In this document: positions 16,764-26,397 of the stretch, piece by piece
Position numbering within the stretch: the first letter of the stretch is position 1
Layout of the letters: each line of letters opens with the position of its first letter
NCBI RefSeq assembly: GCF_001551835.1
Contig: NZ_LODL01000035.1
Coordinates: forward strand, 585,041 to 649,040
Length of the DNA: 64,000 nucleotides
Direction: 5' to 3'
Origin: Dechloromonas denitrificans
GTDB taxonomy: Bacteria > Pseudomonadota > Gammaproteobacteria > Burkholderiales > Rhodocyclaceae
Program-made: the position numbers and the translations under genes
Notes under the pieces: model-generated
Databases searched by the model: none
What the model saw: only the letters and a program-made list of their open reading frames with translations
What the model was told of the DNA's origin: nothing

Positions 16764-17482
16764 GCCTCAACGACATTCTCGATAGCCTGTTCCCGGCCGG
16801 TCATGCGGTCGACGTCGCCAATTCGGTGATTACCGGCCAGGCGCAGACGGCGCAGGGTCCGGTTGCCGTGCTCGGCACCACCGACGCGGCGGCGATTGAC
16901 CATGCGATGGCGCTGGCACTGGCCGATTTCATCCTCGACACCGTCGAGCAGCACCCCGGCCGGCCGCTGGTCTTCCTGGTCGATACCAGCGGCCAGGCCC
17001 TGTCGCGCAGTCAGGAACTGTTGTGCCTGAACGGCTCGCTGGCCCATCTCGCCAGTTGCGTCGATCTGGCGCGCCGCCAGGGCCACGCCTCGCTCAGCCT
17101 GGTCACCGCCAATGCGGTCAGCGGCGGCTTCCTGTCCTTCGGGCTGATGGCCGACAAGGCTTATGCGCTGGCTGACGCCCAGGTCCGCGTCATGGATCTG
17201 CGGGCGATGGCGCGGGTGACCAAGATCGCCCACGAGCGACTGGTCGAGTTGGCGGCCAGTTCGCCGATTTTCGCGCCGGGCGCCGAGAGCTATGTCCGGA
17301 TGGGCGGCATCGAGGCGATCTGGCCCGCGGCTTCGGCCGAGTTGCTGGAGCGGGCGCTGCTCGCCGCCGTGCAGACGACGCCGGTGACCGATCAGCGGAT
17401 GGGCTGCGGCCTGAGCCGCGGTGGCCGCCAACTGGCGGCCGGTGTCGCCAAGATGGTCCAGAACACCGTGCTCGGCGCCTGA
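16760..17482 (+). CDS. mdcE: Malonate decarboxylase gamma subunit
   Basis: A 240-residue MdcE, partner of MdcD in the decarboxylase. It shows LVFLVDTSGQALSRSQELL, ALSLVTANAVSGGFLSFGLMADKAYAL-type segments and a C-terminal MGGIEAIWP stretch of the family. The length is normal. It overlaps mdcD by four bases and is followed four bases later by mdcG. Confidence 0.94.
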   Translation: MSLNDILDSLFPAGHAVDVANSVITGQAQTAQGPVAVLGTTDAAAIDHAMALALADFILDTVEQHPGRPLVFLVDTSGQALSRSQELLCLNGSLAHLASCVDLARRQGHASLSLVTANAVSGGFLSFGLMADKAYALADAQVRVMDLRAMARVTKIAHERLVELAASSPIFAPGAESYVRMGGIEAIWPAASAELLERALLAAVQTTPVTDQRMGCGLSRGGRQLAAGVAKMVQNTVLGA

Positions 17483-17486
17483 TCCG

Positions 17487-18155
17487 ATGCGCCGCCACGA
17501 TCTCGTCTATCTGCAGCCGGACGCGGCCTTTGTGACGCCCTGCAGCGAGCCCGGCGATGCCTACTGGCAAGCCGCCCGGCAATGGATCGACGACGGGCGG
17601 CCGCTGGTCGCCGCCCGCCAGTCGGCCGACGGCGAGTGCCGGCTGCTTGGCCTCAGCCTGCCGACGACGTTGCAGCGAAAAAGGCTGTCGCTCAGCGTCG
17701 ACCGCAGCGCCATTGCCGCGATTCGGCGGCCGCTGGCCATTGCCGACTGTCTGTCCCGGTTGCCGGCCGGGCAGGCCGTCGTGCTGGCCCGGCTGGCGGC
17801 CCAGGCAGCTACCTGTTCGGCCCGCCTCGGCGTGTACGGCTCGCTGGCCTGGGAGGTGCTGAGCGGGGAAAGCTACCGCCATGCCGACTCCGACATCGAC
17901 CTGATTTGCGATATCGAGCAGGTCGGCCAATTCGCCGCCATGTTGCCGGCCATGCAGCAGGCGGCCGCCGAACTGCCCTGCCGGCTGGATGGCGAGTTGC
18001 GCTTCCCCGGCGGCCATGCCGCCGCCTGGCGGGAAATCGCCGGGCAGCTCGGCCAGCCGGGTGCCCAGGTCCTGGTCAAGGGCGAGCACGAGGTCGGCCT
18101 GTGGCCGCTGCACGCCTTGACCGCCAGCTTGTTGCCGGAGCTTTGCCATGCTTGA
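17487..18155 (+). CDS. mdcG: Phosphoribosyl-dephospho-CoA transferase
   Basis: A 222-residue MdcG, which attaches the prosthetic group precursor to MdcC. A nucleotidyltransferase-like core is visible as VYGSLAWEVLSGESYRHADSDIDL, with the two aspartates that bind metal. The ATG at 17487, four bases after mdcE, is preferred over an earlier in-frame start lying inside mdcE. Its 3' end overlaps mdcB by eight bases. Confidence 0.93.
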   Translation: MRRHDLVYLQPDAAFVTPCSEPGDAYWQAARQWIDDGRPLVAARQSADGECRLLGLSLPTTLQRKRLSLSVDRSAIAAIRRPLAIADCLSRLPAGQAVVLARLAAQAATCSARLGVYGSLAWEVLSGESYRHADSDIDLICDIEQVGQFAAMLPAMQQAAAELPCRLDGELRFPGGHAAAWREIAGQLGQPGAQVLVKGEHEVGLWPLHALTASLLPELCHA

Positions 18156-19041
18156 ACGCGCCCTGCCGCGCCATCGCCCGCAGCCAATTGCTGCGCCGGC
18201 CGGCGAACTGTTTGCCGCCCGCGTCGGCCGGCTGGCCATCCGCAGCCTGTACCGCGAAGTGGCGCTCGACGGCAAGCCCGGCCTGGTCGGCCCGACTGGT
18301 AACGGCAGCCACCCCGACATGGATTTCACCACCTTCATGCGCAGCCTGCAGGCCTTGCGGGGCTACTTCCCGGCGATTGCCGCCTGCGGTTTGCAGCGCC
18401 CCGGTTTCGCGCCGCTGCGGGCGCTCGGCATCGCGGCCGAAGCGGACATGCTGGCGGCGACCGCTGCGGTCAACACCCATCGCGGGGCAATTTTCAACCT
18501 CGGCCTGCTCTGTGCGGCACTCGGTGTTCTGCAGGCCGAGGGCGCGGCGAGCAGTGCCGAAGCGGCCTGTGCCGTTGTCCGCCGCTGCTGGGGGGCGGAC
18601 ATTCTGGCCGGCCTGAGCGAGACAAGCGCCGACGCACCGCTCAGCCACGGCCTGATCGTCGCCCGCCGCGATGGCAGCGGCGGCGCAAGGCAGGAAGCGG
18701 CGAGCGGCTTTCCGGCCGCCCTCAACGTCGGTCTGCCGGCCTACCGCGCGGCCCTGGCCGCCACCGGCGATGGCGAACTGGCTGCGATGCAGGCGCTGTT
18801 CGCGCTGATCGCCGAGCTGGAAGACACCAACCTGCTCTGGCGCGGCGGGCGTGCCGGGCTGGACTACGGCCGCCGTGCCGCTGCCGATTTCCTGGCCGCT
18901 GGTGGCGTGCTCGCCGCCGACTGGCGGACCCGCGCTGTCGGCATCGACCGTGATTTCGTCGCCCGTCGCCTCAGCCCCGGCGGCAGTGCCGACCTGCTCG
19001 GCATCACGCTGTTCCTGGCCGAACTCGACGGCCTGGCCTGA
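18148..19041 (+). CDS. mdcB: Triphosphoribosyl-dephospho-CoA synthase
   Basis: A 297-residue MdcB (CitG family). It makes 2'-(5''-triphosphoribosyl)-3'-dephospho-CoA from ATP and dephospho-CoA, the precursor used by MdcG. Motifs include LYREVALDGKPGLVGPTGNGSHPDMD, AVNTHRGAIFNLGLL and a C-terminal DTNLLWRGG. It is embedded in the operon between mdcG and mdcH. Confidence 0.94.
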   Translation: MLERALPRHRPQPIAAPAGELFAARVGRLAIRSLYREVALDGKPGLVGPTGNGSHPDMDFTTFMRSLQALRGYFPAIAACGLQRPGFAPLRALGIAAEADMLAATAAVNTHRGAIFNLGLLCAALGVLQAEGAASSAEAACAVVRRCWGADILAGLSETSADAPLSHGLIVARRDGSGGARQEAASGFPAALNVGLPAYRAALAATGDGELAAMQALFALIAELEDTNLLWRGGRAGLDYGRRAAADFLAAGGVLAADWRTRAVGIDRDFVARRLSPGGSADLLGITLFLAELDGLA

Positions 19042-19043
19042 AC

Positions 19044-19985
19044 ATGCGCCTCGCCCTCCTCTTCAGCGGCCAGGGCGGGCAAGGCCCGGCCCACTGGCAA
19101 CAGGTGATGGACGGGCCCGATGCGGCGCTGCGCGATCAACTGCGCCATTTGCTGCCGGAGTTGGCCGGGCCGGCGGCGACCACGGAAACAACGGCTGGCC
19201 CTGGGGGCGATGCGGAAAAACTGGCAAAAAACAGCATCGCCCAGCCGCTGATCTTCGCGCAGCAGATGCTGCTCTGGGGGCAGTTGCAGCCGCGCCTGCC
19301 CCGGCCAATCTGTGCCGCCGGCTATTCGCTGGGCGAAATGGCGGCCTGTAGCGCGGCAGGCGCTTTTTCCGCCAGCGCCGGCCTGGACTTGTGCGCCAAA
19401 CGCGCCGCCCTGATGGATGCTGCGGTGAGCGGTGAACAGGGAATGTTGGCCGTGCTCGGTCTCGACGAAGCGCTGGTCGAGGGTATGGCCGCCGCCGCCG
19501 GCCTCGCCGTCGCCATCCGCAATGCACCGCGCCATCTGGTGGTGGCCGGGCCGCGCCCCGGCCTGCTCGCCGTCGCCGAGCAGTTCACGGCGGCCGGCGC
19601 CAGTCGCCTGGTCCAGCTGGCGGTACGCACGCCGTCGCATACGCCGCAACTGAGGAGTGCTGCGGTCGACTTCCAGAAATGCCTTGATTTGCTGCCCGAT
19701 GCCCGCCTGGCTTTTCCGGTACTCAGCGCCATCGATGCGACGCCGGCCCGGACGGCCCGTCCGGCACTCGATGCGCTGGCCCGCCAGATCTGCACGCCGC
19801 TCGACTGGGCGGCCTGCCTGCAGGCGGTGGCTGAAATGCAGCCGGATGCGGTGCTCGAAATCGGCCCCGGCAATGCGCTGAGCCGGCTCTTCGCCGAACT
19901 GGCGCCGAATGTGCCGGTGCGGGCTTGCGACGATTTCCGCAGTGTCGACGGCATCGTCCGCTGGGTCGAATCCGGCGGCCGCTAA
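19044..19985 (+). CDS. mdcH: Malonyl-CoA:ACP transacylase of malonate decarboxylase
   Basis: A 313-residue FabD-like acyltransferase. It starts the cycle by loading malonyl from malonyl-CoA onto MdcC. The nucleophile serine is in AAGYSLGEMAA and the catalytic histidine lies in the RTPSHTPQL motif. The N-terminus LALLFSGQGGQGPAHW is typical of FabD/MdcH. Two bases separate it from mdcB and fifteen from the TSUP gene. Confidence 0.94.
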   Translation: MRLALLFSGQGGQGPAHWQQVMDGPDAALRDQLRHLLPELAGPAATTETTAGPGGDAEKLAKNSIAQPLIFAQQMLLWGQLQPRLPRPICAAGYSLGEMAACSAAGAFSASAGLDLCAKRAALMDAAVSGEQGMLAVLGLDEALVEGMAAAAGLAVAIRNAPRHLVVAGPRPGLLAVAEQFTAAGASRLVQLAVRTPSHTPQLRSAAVDFQKCLDLLPDARLAFPVLSAIDATPARTARPALDALARQICTPLDWAACLQAVAEMQPDAVLEIGPGNALSRLFAELAPNVPVRACDDFRSVDGIVRWVESGGR

Positions 19986-20000
19986 ACGCCGGCCCCGGTA

Positions 20001-20807
20001 ATGCCGCTCGATGTCATTCCGATCTATCTGCTGACCGGCGCCGCGGCCGGTTTCTTTGCCGGCCTGCTCGGCGTCGGCGGCGGTGTGGTGGTGGTGCCGG
20101 TGCTGACCGTCATCTTCACCTGGCAAGGCTTTCCCGGCCGCGAGGTGCTGCATCTGGCGCTCGGCACGGCGATGGCGACCATCCTGTTCACCTCGCTGTC
20201 CAGCCTGCGCGCCCATCACGCCCACCGCGCCGTACTGTGGCCGGTGATGCGCCGCCTGACCCCGGGCATCCTGCTCTGTACGCTGCTCGGCGCCCAACTG
20301 GCGGCCGGCATTTCGTCGCGGGCGCTGGCCATCTTCTACGTCGCCTTCATGCTGTTCATTGCCCTGCAGATGTTCGCCAACCTGCGCCCGACGCCGAGCC
20401 GCAGCTTGCCCGGGCGGGCCGGCCTCGGGTTGGCCGGCAGCCTGATCGGCGCCATCGCCAGCCTGGCGGCGATGGGCGGCGGCGCGCTGACCGTGCCTTA
20501 CCTGATCTGGTGCAATGTCCGGCCGCACCAGGCGATCGGCACCTCGGCCGCGGTCGGCCTGCCGATCGCCGTCGGCGGCACCCTCGGCTATGTCTGGAAC
20601 GGCTGGGGGCATGGCGAGCTGCCGGCCGGCAGCCTCGGCTTCGTCTACCTGCCGGCGCTGGTCGTCATCCTGCTCGCCAGTGTGGCGGTGGCGCCGCTCG
20701 GCGCCGGCCTCGCCCATCGCCTGCCGGTTGTCGTCCTCAAGCGCATTTTTGCCGGCCTGCTGCTCGTCCTTTCGGCAAAAATGCTGTGGAGCCTGTACGG
20801 CGCCTGA
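20001..20807 (+). CDS. TSUP family (TauE/SafE) permease, copy 2, at end of malonate operon
   Basis: A 268-residue TSUP-family membrane protein with about eight helices, the same architecture as the copy at 9253 (GFFAGLLGVGGGVVVVPV and ASLAAMGGGALTVPYL repeats). It lies fifteen bases after mdcH on the same strand with no terminator between, so it is probably co-transcribed with the malonate genes. The operon already has a TRAP importer; this protein may export or import a related anion (acetate, sulfoacetate, malonate). Substrate cannot be read from sequence. It converges with the enoyl-CoA hydratase gene. Confidence 0.88.
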   Translation: MPLDVIPIYLLTGAAAGFFAGLLGVGGGVVVVPVLTVIFTWQGFPGREVLHLALGTAMATILFTSLSSLRAHHAHRAVLWPVMRRLTPGILLCTLLGAQLAAGISSRALAIFYVAFMLFIALQMFANLRPTPSRSLPGRAGLGLAGSLIGAIASLAAMGGGALTVPYLIWCNVRPHQAIGTSAAVGLPIAVGGTLGYVWNGWGHGELPAGSLGFVYLPALVVILLASVAVAPLGAGLAHRLPVVVLKRIFAGLLLVLSAKMLWSLYGA

Positions 20808-20816
20808 GCACGGGGC

Positions 20817-21596
20817 TTACTGTGCCTTGAAAACCGGCTTGCGCTTTTCCAGGAAGGCGGCGAGGCCTTCCTTGTAATCTTCGGTGTCGAGGAAGGCGAA
20901 GGAGGCCGCCTTTTCTTCGTCGTTCAGTGGCTTGCCGCTTTGCAGCCGGCGTATCCACTGCTTGTGCCAGCCGGCGACCAGGGGGGCACCGGCGCCGATG
21001 CGGCGGGCCGTGGCATAGGCTTCGTCCTCGACCTGCGACTCGGGTACGACGCGGGTGACCAGGCCTTTTTCGTAGGCTTCGGTGGCGGTCAGGATGCGCC
21101 CTTCGAGCAGGATTTCCTTGATCACCGCCGCTCCGGCCAGCTTGAGCAGACCTTCCATTTCGCCGGGATACATCGAGAAACCGAGCTTGTTGATCGGTGC
21201 CCCGAAGCGGGCGTTCTCGGCGCAGATGCGCAGATCGCAGACGCCGGCTATTTCCAGGCCGCCACCGATGCAGGCGCCCTGGATCAGGGCGACGGTCGGG
21301 TGCGGGCAATCGGCAATGGCGTTCAGCGCGCTGGCGACCTGGCCGTGATAGTGCAGCGCCTGTTCCAGCGTGGCGCGGCCGGTGACGAACTCTTCCAGAT
21401 CGCCGCCGGCGGCGAAGGCCTCGTGGCCGGCACCGCGGATGACGACGCAGCGAATGCTGCGGTCGACCGACAATTTGGCCATGTTTTCGGCCAGTTGCTG
21501 CCACATCGCCAGATCGATGGCGTTCAGCTTGCCGGGGTTGTTCAGGGTCAGGGTGGCGATTTCGCCAGTGCAGGAAAGGTCGACCGTGGCCATCAC
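20817..21596 (-). CDS. Enoyl-CoA hydratase/isomerase family protein
   Basis: A 259-residue crotonase-fold protein. The two oxyanion-hole segments are visible: FAAGGDLEEF and GACIGGGLEIAGVCDLRICA, with NKLGFSMYPGEMEGLLKL following. It would hydrate, isomerise or otherwise act on a CoA thioester; the usual catalytic glutamate pair is not clearly placed, so the exact reaction is open. The start is at 21596 (a second ATG follows at 21593). It is divergent from the DUF485-actP pair across 124 bases and convergent with the malonate operon. Confidence 0.87.
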   Translation of the reverse strand: MMATVDLSCTGEIATLTLNNPGKLNAIDLAMWQQLAENMAKLSVDRSIRCVVIRGAGHEAFAAGGDLEEFVTGRATLEQALHYHGQVASALNAIADCPHPTVALIQGACIGGGLEIAGVCDLRICAENARFGAPINKLGFSMYPGEMEGLLKLAGAAVIKEILLEGRILTATEAYEKGLVTRVVPESQVEDEAYATARRIGAGAPLVAGWHKQWIRRLQSGKPLNDEEKAASFAFLDTEDYKEGLAAFLEKRKPVFKAQ

Positions 21597-21720
21597 ATAT
21601 ATCCATTATGGGAAGTCCGCCATTATAGGCGGCGCCCAATTCATTATTCGTTAATGTCTTATATAAGATACAATACTGCCGCCGGTTTTTTCGGTAATTA
21701 TTAATTAGGGAGATCAAGCC
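21597..21720. promoter_or_regulatory. Divergent AT-rich control region (enoyl-CoA hydratase / actP)
   Basis: This 124-base gap is far more AT-rich than its surroundings. It holds the perfect 12-base palindrome TCTTATATAAGA (21657-21668) and a TCCATTATGGGA element (21602-21613) resembling half of the palindrome at 26398-26411. A GGGAG ribosome-binding site precedes the 21721 start. Either palindrome could be a regulator-binding site; the protein is not known. Confidence 0.4.
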
Positions 21721-22041
21721 ATGAGCAGCGCGATGTATGAGCGAATGCGGGCCAACCCGAAGTTCCAGGAACTCGTCGCCCGACGGGGACGCTTTGCCTG
21801 GACGTTGGCATTTATCGTTTTGACCATGTTTTACGGCTTCGTGATGGTGGTTGCCTTTAATCCGGCATCCCTCGGCCAGCCGCTTGCTGAAGGTTCGATG
21901 TGGACGGTGGGGGTCGCCGTCGAACTGTTCATGTTCATTTTCTTCTGGGTGCTGACCGCCGTGTATGTGAAGCGGGCCAACACCGAGTTCGATAGCTTGA
22001 CGCAGGAAATCGTCAAGGAAGCCTGGAAGGAGCAGAAATGA
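21721..22041 (+). CDS. DUF485 inner-membrane protein (YjcH-like)
   Basis: A 106-residue protein with two hydrophobic helices ([20 protein letters not shown] and [24 protein letters not shown]) and basic ends. This is the DUF485 family, regularly encoded before actP-type acetate permeases, as with YjcH in Escherichia coli. Its function is thought to be tied to the symporter but is not established. The stop overlaps the actP start by four bases. Confidence 0.9.
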   Translation: MSSAMYERMRANPKFQELVARRGRFAWTLAFIVLTMFYGFVMVVAFNPASLGQPLAEGSMWTVGVAVELFMFIFFWVLTAVYVKRANTEFDSLTQEIVKEAWKEQK

Positions 22042-23705
22042 TGCGCCAACTGATTACCGCGCTCGGACTGCTGAGCCTCTCCGCGCTGGCCGTTGCGGCC
22101 GGCGATCCGCTGGGCGCCGCTGAAAAGCAGGCGACCAACTGGCACGCCATCATCATGTTCTGCATCTTCGTCTTCATGACGATGGGCATTACCTACTGGG
22201 CGGCCAGCCGCACCAAGTCGACCGCCGATTTCTACACCGCCGGCGGCGGCATCACCGGCTTCCAGAACGGTCTGGCGATTGCCGGCGACTACATGTCGGC
22301 CGCCACCCTGCTCGGTCTGACCGCCATGGTCTACAGCCAGGGTTACGACGGCTACATCTACATGCTGGCCTTCTTCGCCGGCTGGCCGATCATCCTGTTC
22401 CTGATGGCCGAACGTCTGCGCAATCTCGGCAAGTTCACCTTCTCCGACATCACCGCCTACCGCCTCGACCAGGGTAAGGTGCGCACCATGGCGGCGATTT
22501 CCTCGCTGATCGTGGTCTGCTTCTACCTGATCGCCCAGATGGTCGGTGCCGGTCAGTTGATCAAGCTGCTCTTCGGCCTGGAATACAACGTCGCCATCTT
22601 CGCCGTCGGCATCCTGATGATGGTCTATGTCACCTTCGGTGGCATGGTCGCGACGACCTGGGTGCAGATCATCAAGGCCTGCATGCTGCTTGCCGGCGGT
22701 ACGCTGGTCATGTTCCTCGCCTTCGGCCAGTTCGGCTTCTCGTTCCAGACCTTGCTGGAAAAGGCGACTTCGGTGCATAAGCTGGGCAACAAGCTGATGT
22801 ATCCGGGTAGCCTGCTGGCCGATCCGGTCACCGCCATTTCGCTCGGTCTCGGCCTGATGTTCGGCACCGCCGGCCTGCCGCACATCCTGATGCGCTTCTT
22901 CACGGTGACCGACGCCAAGGAAGCGCGCAAGTCGGTGCTCTACGCCTCCGGCTTCGTTGCCTACTTCTTCAACGTCATCTTCATCATGGGCCTGTGCGGC
23001 ATCATCATCGTCGGCCAGAACCCCGAGTTCTTCGAAGGTGGCACGGTCGGCGCCAAGCTGATCGGCGGCGGCAACATGGTCGCCATGCACCTGGCCAAGG
23101 CGGTCGGCGGCAACATGCTGCTCGGCTTCCTGGCCGCGGTCGCCTTCGCCACCATCCTGGCCGTCGTCTCCGGTCTGGCCCTGGCCGGTGCCTCGGCCAT
23201 CTCGCATGACCTCTACGCCCGCGTCATCATGAAGGGAACGGCTTCGGAAGAGAAGGAAATCCGCGTCTCGAAGATCGCCACCATCTGCCTCGGCTTTGTC
23301 GCCATCATCCTCGGCATCCTGTTCGAGAAGCAGAACATCGCCTTCATGGTCGGCCTCGCCTTCGGGGTGGCGGCCGCTGCCAACTTCCCGGTACTCATCC
23401 TGTCCATGTACTGGAAGGGTCTGACCACCCGCGGCGCGCTGTTCGGCGGCTACGGCGGTCTGGTCTCCGCCGTCCTCTTCGTACTTTTCTCGAAGTCGGT
23501 TTGGGTCGATGTGCTGCATAACGCGGCACCGCTCTTCCCCTACACGCAGCCGGCACTGTTTGCCATGCCGATTGCTTTCCTGCTTGCCTTCATCTTCTCG
23601 AAGACCGACTCCAGCGTACGCGCTGGCAAGGAAATCGAAGCCTTCGAAGATCAGTACGTCCGGGCGCAGACCGGTTACGGCGCCGCCTCGGCCAGCAACC
23701 ACTGA
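22038..23705 (+). CDS. actP: Cation/acetate symporter ActP
   Basis: A 555-residue sodium:solute symporter family protein with a cleavable-looking N-terminal signal segment ([19 protein letters not shown]) and about thirteen helices, as in ActP. Conserved parts include [54 protein letters not shown] and [24 protein letters not shown]. It takes up acetate, and possibly propionate or other short acids, with a cation. It ends at a strong terminator. Confidence 0.93.
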   Translation: MMRQLITALGLLSLSALAVAAGDPLGAAEKQATNWHAIIMFCIFVFMTMGITYWAASRTKSTADFYTAGGGITGFQNGLAIAGDYMSAATLLGLTAMVYSQGYDGYIYMLAFFAGWPIILFLMAERLRNLGKFTFSDITAYRLDQGKVRTMAAISSLIVVCFYLIAQMVGAGQLIKLLFGLEYNVAIFAVGILMMVYVTFGGMVATTWVQIIKACMLLAGGTLVMFLAFGQFGFSFQTLLEKATSVHKLGNKLMYPGSLLADPVTAISLGLGLMFGTAGLPHILMRFFTVTDAKEARKSVLYASGFVAYFFNVIFIMGLCGIIIVGQNPEFFEGGTVGAKLIGGGNMVAMHLAKAVGGNMLLGFLAAVAFATILAVVSGLALAGASAISHDLYARVIMKGTASEEKEIRVSKIATICLGFVAIILGILFEKQNIAFMVGLAFGVAAAANFPVLILSMYWKGLTTRGALFGGYGGLVSAVLFVLFSKSVWVDVLHNAAPLFPYTQPALFAMPIAFLLAFIFSKTDSSVRAGKEIEAFEDQYVRAQTGYGAASASNH

Positions 23706-23722
23706 TTTTCCAGTTGCTCCGC

Positions 23723-23757
23723 AAAACCCCGATGGCAGGCGCCATCGGGGTTTTTTT
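23723..23757 (+). terminator. Intrinsic terminator after actP
   Basis: Perfect ten-base stem CCCCGATGGC / GCCATCGGGG with loop AGGC, preceded by four A and followed by seven T. Confidence 0.95.
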
Positions 23758-23846
23758 ATTGCGCCATCGCTTGGCGAAAGTCGTGTGGTGTGTAGTAAAT
23801 TCGACGCCTGCTTCGGCAGGGCTGCAGAATTAAAGGAGGGCCAGCA

Positions 23847-24365
23847 ATGAAACGCGGAATCGCACCGACAACGGTCGAGCGCCTGATGCGGGAGGATGAT
23901 TTCATCGTCTCGAAAACCAGCGCCAAGGGCATTATTACTTACGGAAATCCGATCTTCATCGAGTTTTCCGGCTACAGCGAGGCCGAATTGCTAGGCTCGC
24001 AGCACAACATCATTCGTCACCCCGACATGCCGCGGGCTGCCTTCAAGCTGGCCTGGGACACCATCCAGGCGGGGCAGGAGTTCTTTGGCTACGTCAAGAA
24101 CCTGGCCAAGGATGGTAGTTTCTACTGGGTATTTACCCATATTTCGCCGGATTTCGACCTGCGGCGCAACATCGTCGGCTACACCTCGGTGCGCCGTTGC
24201 CCGCAGCGTTCCGCCCTCGCCAAAATTGAACCGGTGTACCAGCAGATGCTGGCGGCCGAACGTGCGGCCGGAGCGCGCGACGCTATCGCCGCCGGCACCC
24301 AGGTCCTGCTCGACCTGCTGAAACAGACTGGAATGGGTTATGAAGAACTCGTCTTTTCCCTTTAA
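23847..24365 (+). CDS. Aer-type PAS domain sensor protein
   Basis: A 172-residue soluble protein made of one PAS domain plus a short helical tail. The core resembles the FAD-binding PAS of the aerotaxis receptor Aer: [20 protein letters not shown] (40-59), AFKLAWDTI with W70, then [19 protein letters not shown] with W94. It would sense redox state or oxygen through bound FAD. It has no output domain. The last 26 bases overlap the start of the chemoreceptor gene, so the two are translationally coupled and probably form a two-protein receptor. AAGGAGG lies upstream of the ATG. Confidence 0.85.
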   Translation: MKRGIAPTTVERLMREDDFIVSKTSAKGIITYGNPIFIEFSGYSEAELLGSQHNIIRHPDMPRAAFKLAWDTIQAGQEFFGYVKNLAKDGSFYWVFTHISPDFDLRRNIVGYTSVRRCPQRSALAKIEPVYQQMLAAERAAGARDAIAAGTQVLLDLLKQTGMGYEELVFSL

Positions 24366-25623
24366 GCGCCTGCTGCTGGTCGCGCTGATCGCCCTCGGTC
24401 TGGGCGCGGCGTTTTACGCGCCCTGGGCGGCGGCACTCTGCCTGCTCCCGGCCATGCTATTCGCTCTCTGGCCGGACCGCCAAACCGCAGGGCCGCTGGT
24501 CGATCTCGACCACCTGCTGCAAAGGGTCGGCCAGGGCGAACTGGTGGCGAGAATGCCGAATGCCGTGAATTCGCCGCGGCTGGAGGCGATCCGGGTCAAT
24601 CTGAACTCGGTGCTCGACCAGACGGAAACCACCTTCCGCGAAATTCTCGGCGCGATGAACGCGACCTCCGAGAGCCGGCATTGGCGTCGCCTGCAAACCA
24701 CCGGCCTGCACGGCACCTTCAAGGATGTGCTGGCCCAGATGCAGAGCCTGCTCGACCAGTTGAGCGTGGCGCAGGAGTCGATTGCCCGGGAAGCGCTGCT
24801 TTCCCGGATCTTCCTCCGTTCCGAGCGCGGTCTGTCGATGGCGATCGAGCACGTCAGTGCCGCCTTGCAGGAAGTCGGTGTGCATTCCCGTCATTCCGAG
24901 TCGCTGGCCGGCGATTTCGCCCATTCGGCCAGCGAGATGGCCGATGCGGCCAACCGGATGTCCGGCGCCCTTGGCGGCGCCCAGCATTCGGCCGAGAGTG
25001 GGGTGCAGGCCCTGGCCGACCTCAATGACAAGGCCGATGCCATTCGCGACCTGACCGGTCGCATCGACGGCATTGCCAAGCAGACCAATCTGCTGGCGCT
25101 CAATGCCGCCATCGAAGCGGCGCGCGCCGGCGAGGCGGGCCGCGGCTTTGCCGTGGTTGCCGACGAGGTCCGCAAGCTGGCCGATCAGTCGCTGAAGGCT
25201 TCAGAGGAAATCGCCGGGGCGATTGCCGCTATTTCCAGTTCGATGGCCGCAGCAACCACGCAGATCGGCGAACTTAGCCACTCCGTCTCGGATGCCCGGG
25301 AAACGGCGAACGAGTTCTCGCAGAAGCTGACGGTTTCGGCCACCTCCGCCGCCGAGGTCGGCGCCTTGTCCGGAACGATCGGCGGCGGCGCGCAGACGAT
25401 GACCGACTCGATGCGTCTGGTCGCCCTCGCCCAGAAGGCGCGGGCCGATGTGACGGCGATCCTGCATGGCGAGGAAATCAATATCGCCAGTCTGCCGGAA
25501 ATTGAAAAAGAAGCGATCGCCGCCGTGCAGAGCCGGCAGTGGGTCAAGGGCAGTGCCGACCGCGATGCCCTGGTCGCCATTTACGACAGGTTGTTCAGTA
25601 GTATCGAAAACCAGATGCGCTAG
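24340..25623 (+). CDS. Methyl-accepting chemotaxis protein without sensor domain
   Basis: A 427-residue chemoreceptor. Two hydrophobic segments at about 9-24 and 29-44 form a membrane hairpin with almost no periplasmic loop. The cytoplasmic part has the MCP signalling hairpin, [20 protein letters not shown] followed by [20 protein letters not shown], which binds CheA and CheW. No periplasmic ligand-binding domain and no CheR pentapeptide at the C-terminus are seen. The tail after 350 ([18 protein letters not shown] onward) is a helical region of unknown role. The input probably comes from the overlapping PAS protein. Confidence 0.88.
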   Translation: MKNSSFPFKRLLLVALIALGLGAAFYAPWAAALCLLPAMLFALWPDRQTAGPLVDLDHLLQRVGQGELVARMPNAVNSPRLEAIRVNLNSVLDQTETTFREILGAMNATSESRHWRRLQTTGLHGTFKDVLAQMQSLLDQLSVAQESIAREALLSRIFLRSERGLSMAIEHVSAALQEVGVHSRHSESLAGDFAHSASEMADAANRMSGALGGAQHSAESGVQALADLNDKADAIRDLTGRIDGIAKQTNLLALNAAIEAARAGEAGRGFAVVADEVRKLADQSLKASEEIAGAIAAISSSMAAATTQIGELSHSVSDARETANEFSQKLTVSATSAAEVGALSGTIGGGAQTMTDSMRLVALAQKARADVTAILHGEEINIASLPEIEKEAIAAVQSRQWVKGSADRDALVAIYDRLFSSIENQMR

Positions 25624-25640
25624 CCGCCCGGCGAGTCAAA

Positions 25641-25672
25641 CGGCTCATTCCCGTTGCGGCGGGAATGAGCCG
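25641..25672. terminator. Hairpin between convergent chemoreceptor and regulator genes
   Basis: Perfect 13-base inverted repeat CGGCTCATTCCCG / CGGGAATGAGCCG with a six-base loop, sitting between two convergent stops. It has no T-run on either side, so it may be a weak bidirectional terminator or an mRNA 3' end stabiliser. Confidence 0.6.
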
Positions 25673-25680
25673 GCGGCAGC

Positions 25681-26349
25681 CTAGCCGGATTTGCCGCCGG
25701 TCGAGGTCTCGATCTTGGCCAGCGCTTCACGACCGGACAACAGGTGATCGTGCATCACCTTTTCGGCCCGGCCCGCATCGCCGGATTCCATCGCCGCCAT
25801 GATCAGGCGATGCTCGTCCAGCGACTGCTGCAGGCGCCCTTCCAGCGACAGTGAATGCAGGCGCGACAGTTTGAGCACCTTGCGCAAATCCTGGATGACC
25901 GAGAGCAGCCAGCGATTGCCCGACAATTCCTGGATTTTCCGGTGGAATTCCTGGTTGGCTTCGAAGAAGGCATCGATCCGGCCTTCGCGCGCCGCCGATT
26001 CGAGTTCGGCATGGATGTTCTTGAGCGCGGTGATGTCAGCCGTCTTGGCCGCCTTGACCGCTTCCGCAGCGCAGCGTCCTTCCAGCATCGCCATCAGCGG
26101 GAAGATGTCGTCGAGATCCTGCCGGGAAATTTCGGTGACGTAGCAGCCGCGCCGCGGCTTCAGTTCAACCAGACCTTCCGAAGCGAGCACCTTGAGCGCT
26201 TCGCGCAAAGGGGTACGGGAGATACCGTATTGTTCGGCGAGTTTCTGCTCGTCGATCCAGGTACCGGGAGTCAGCTCGTGGGCGAAGATGCGTTGGCGCA
26301 AACGTTCGGCCACTTCCTGATAAAGCGCGGTTGGTGCAATACGGTTCAT
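25681..26349 (-). CDS. GntR/FCD transcriptional regulator (probable propionate/methylmalonate regulator)
   Basis: A 222-residue GntR-family regulator with an N-terminal winged helix (LRQRIFAHELTPGTWIDEQK, YGISRTPLREALKVL) and an FCD domain carrying the metal-binding histidine positions (EFHRKI, HRLIMAAM, HDHLL). It is divergent from mcm across 166 bases containing a perfect palindrome, so it most likely controls the propionyl-CoA/methylmalonyl-CoA genes in response to an organic acid or CoA ester. It is not closely alike to the regulator at 10056 outside the shared fold. Confidence 0.87.
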   Translation of the reverse strand: MNRIAPTALYQEVAERLRQRIFAHELTPGTWIDEQKLAEQYGISRTPLREALKVLASEGLVELKPRRGCYVTEISRQDLDDIFPLMAMLEGRCAAEAVKAAKTADITALKNIHAELESAAREGRIDAFFEANQEFHRKIQELSGNRWLLSVIQDLRKVLKLSRLHSLSLEGRLQQSLDEHRLIMAAMESGDAGRAEKVMHDHLLSGREALAKIETSTGGKSG

Positions 26350-26397
26350 GTTTTCGGTGTGGTGTGATTGAGCAAGCCGGTACTTGGCTGACTTGCG

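Noticed and set aside
18864..20717. A 617-codon minus-strand frame across mdcB, mdcH and the TSUP gene
   Set aside because: Overlaps three well-supported genes and consists of Gln/Arg/Gly-rich low-complexity sequence.
21831..23702. A 623-codon minus-strand frame opposite actP
   Set aside because: Antisense shadow of a gene with clear sodium symporter motifs; its Asp/Gly/His-rich product has no fold signature.
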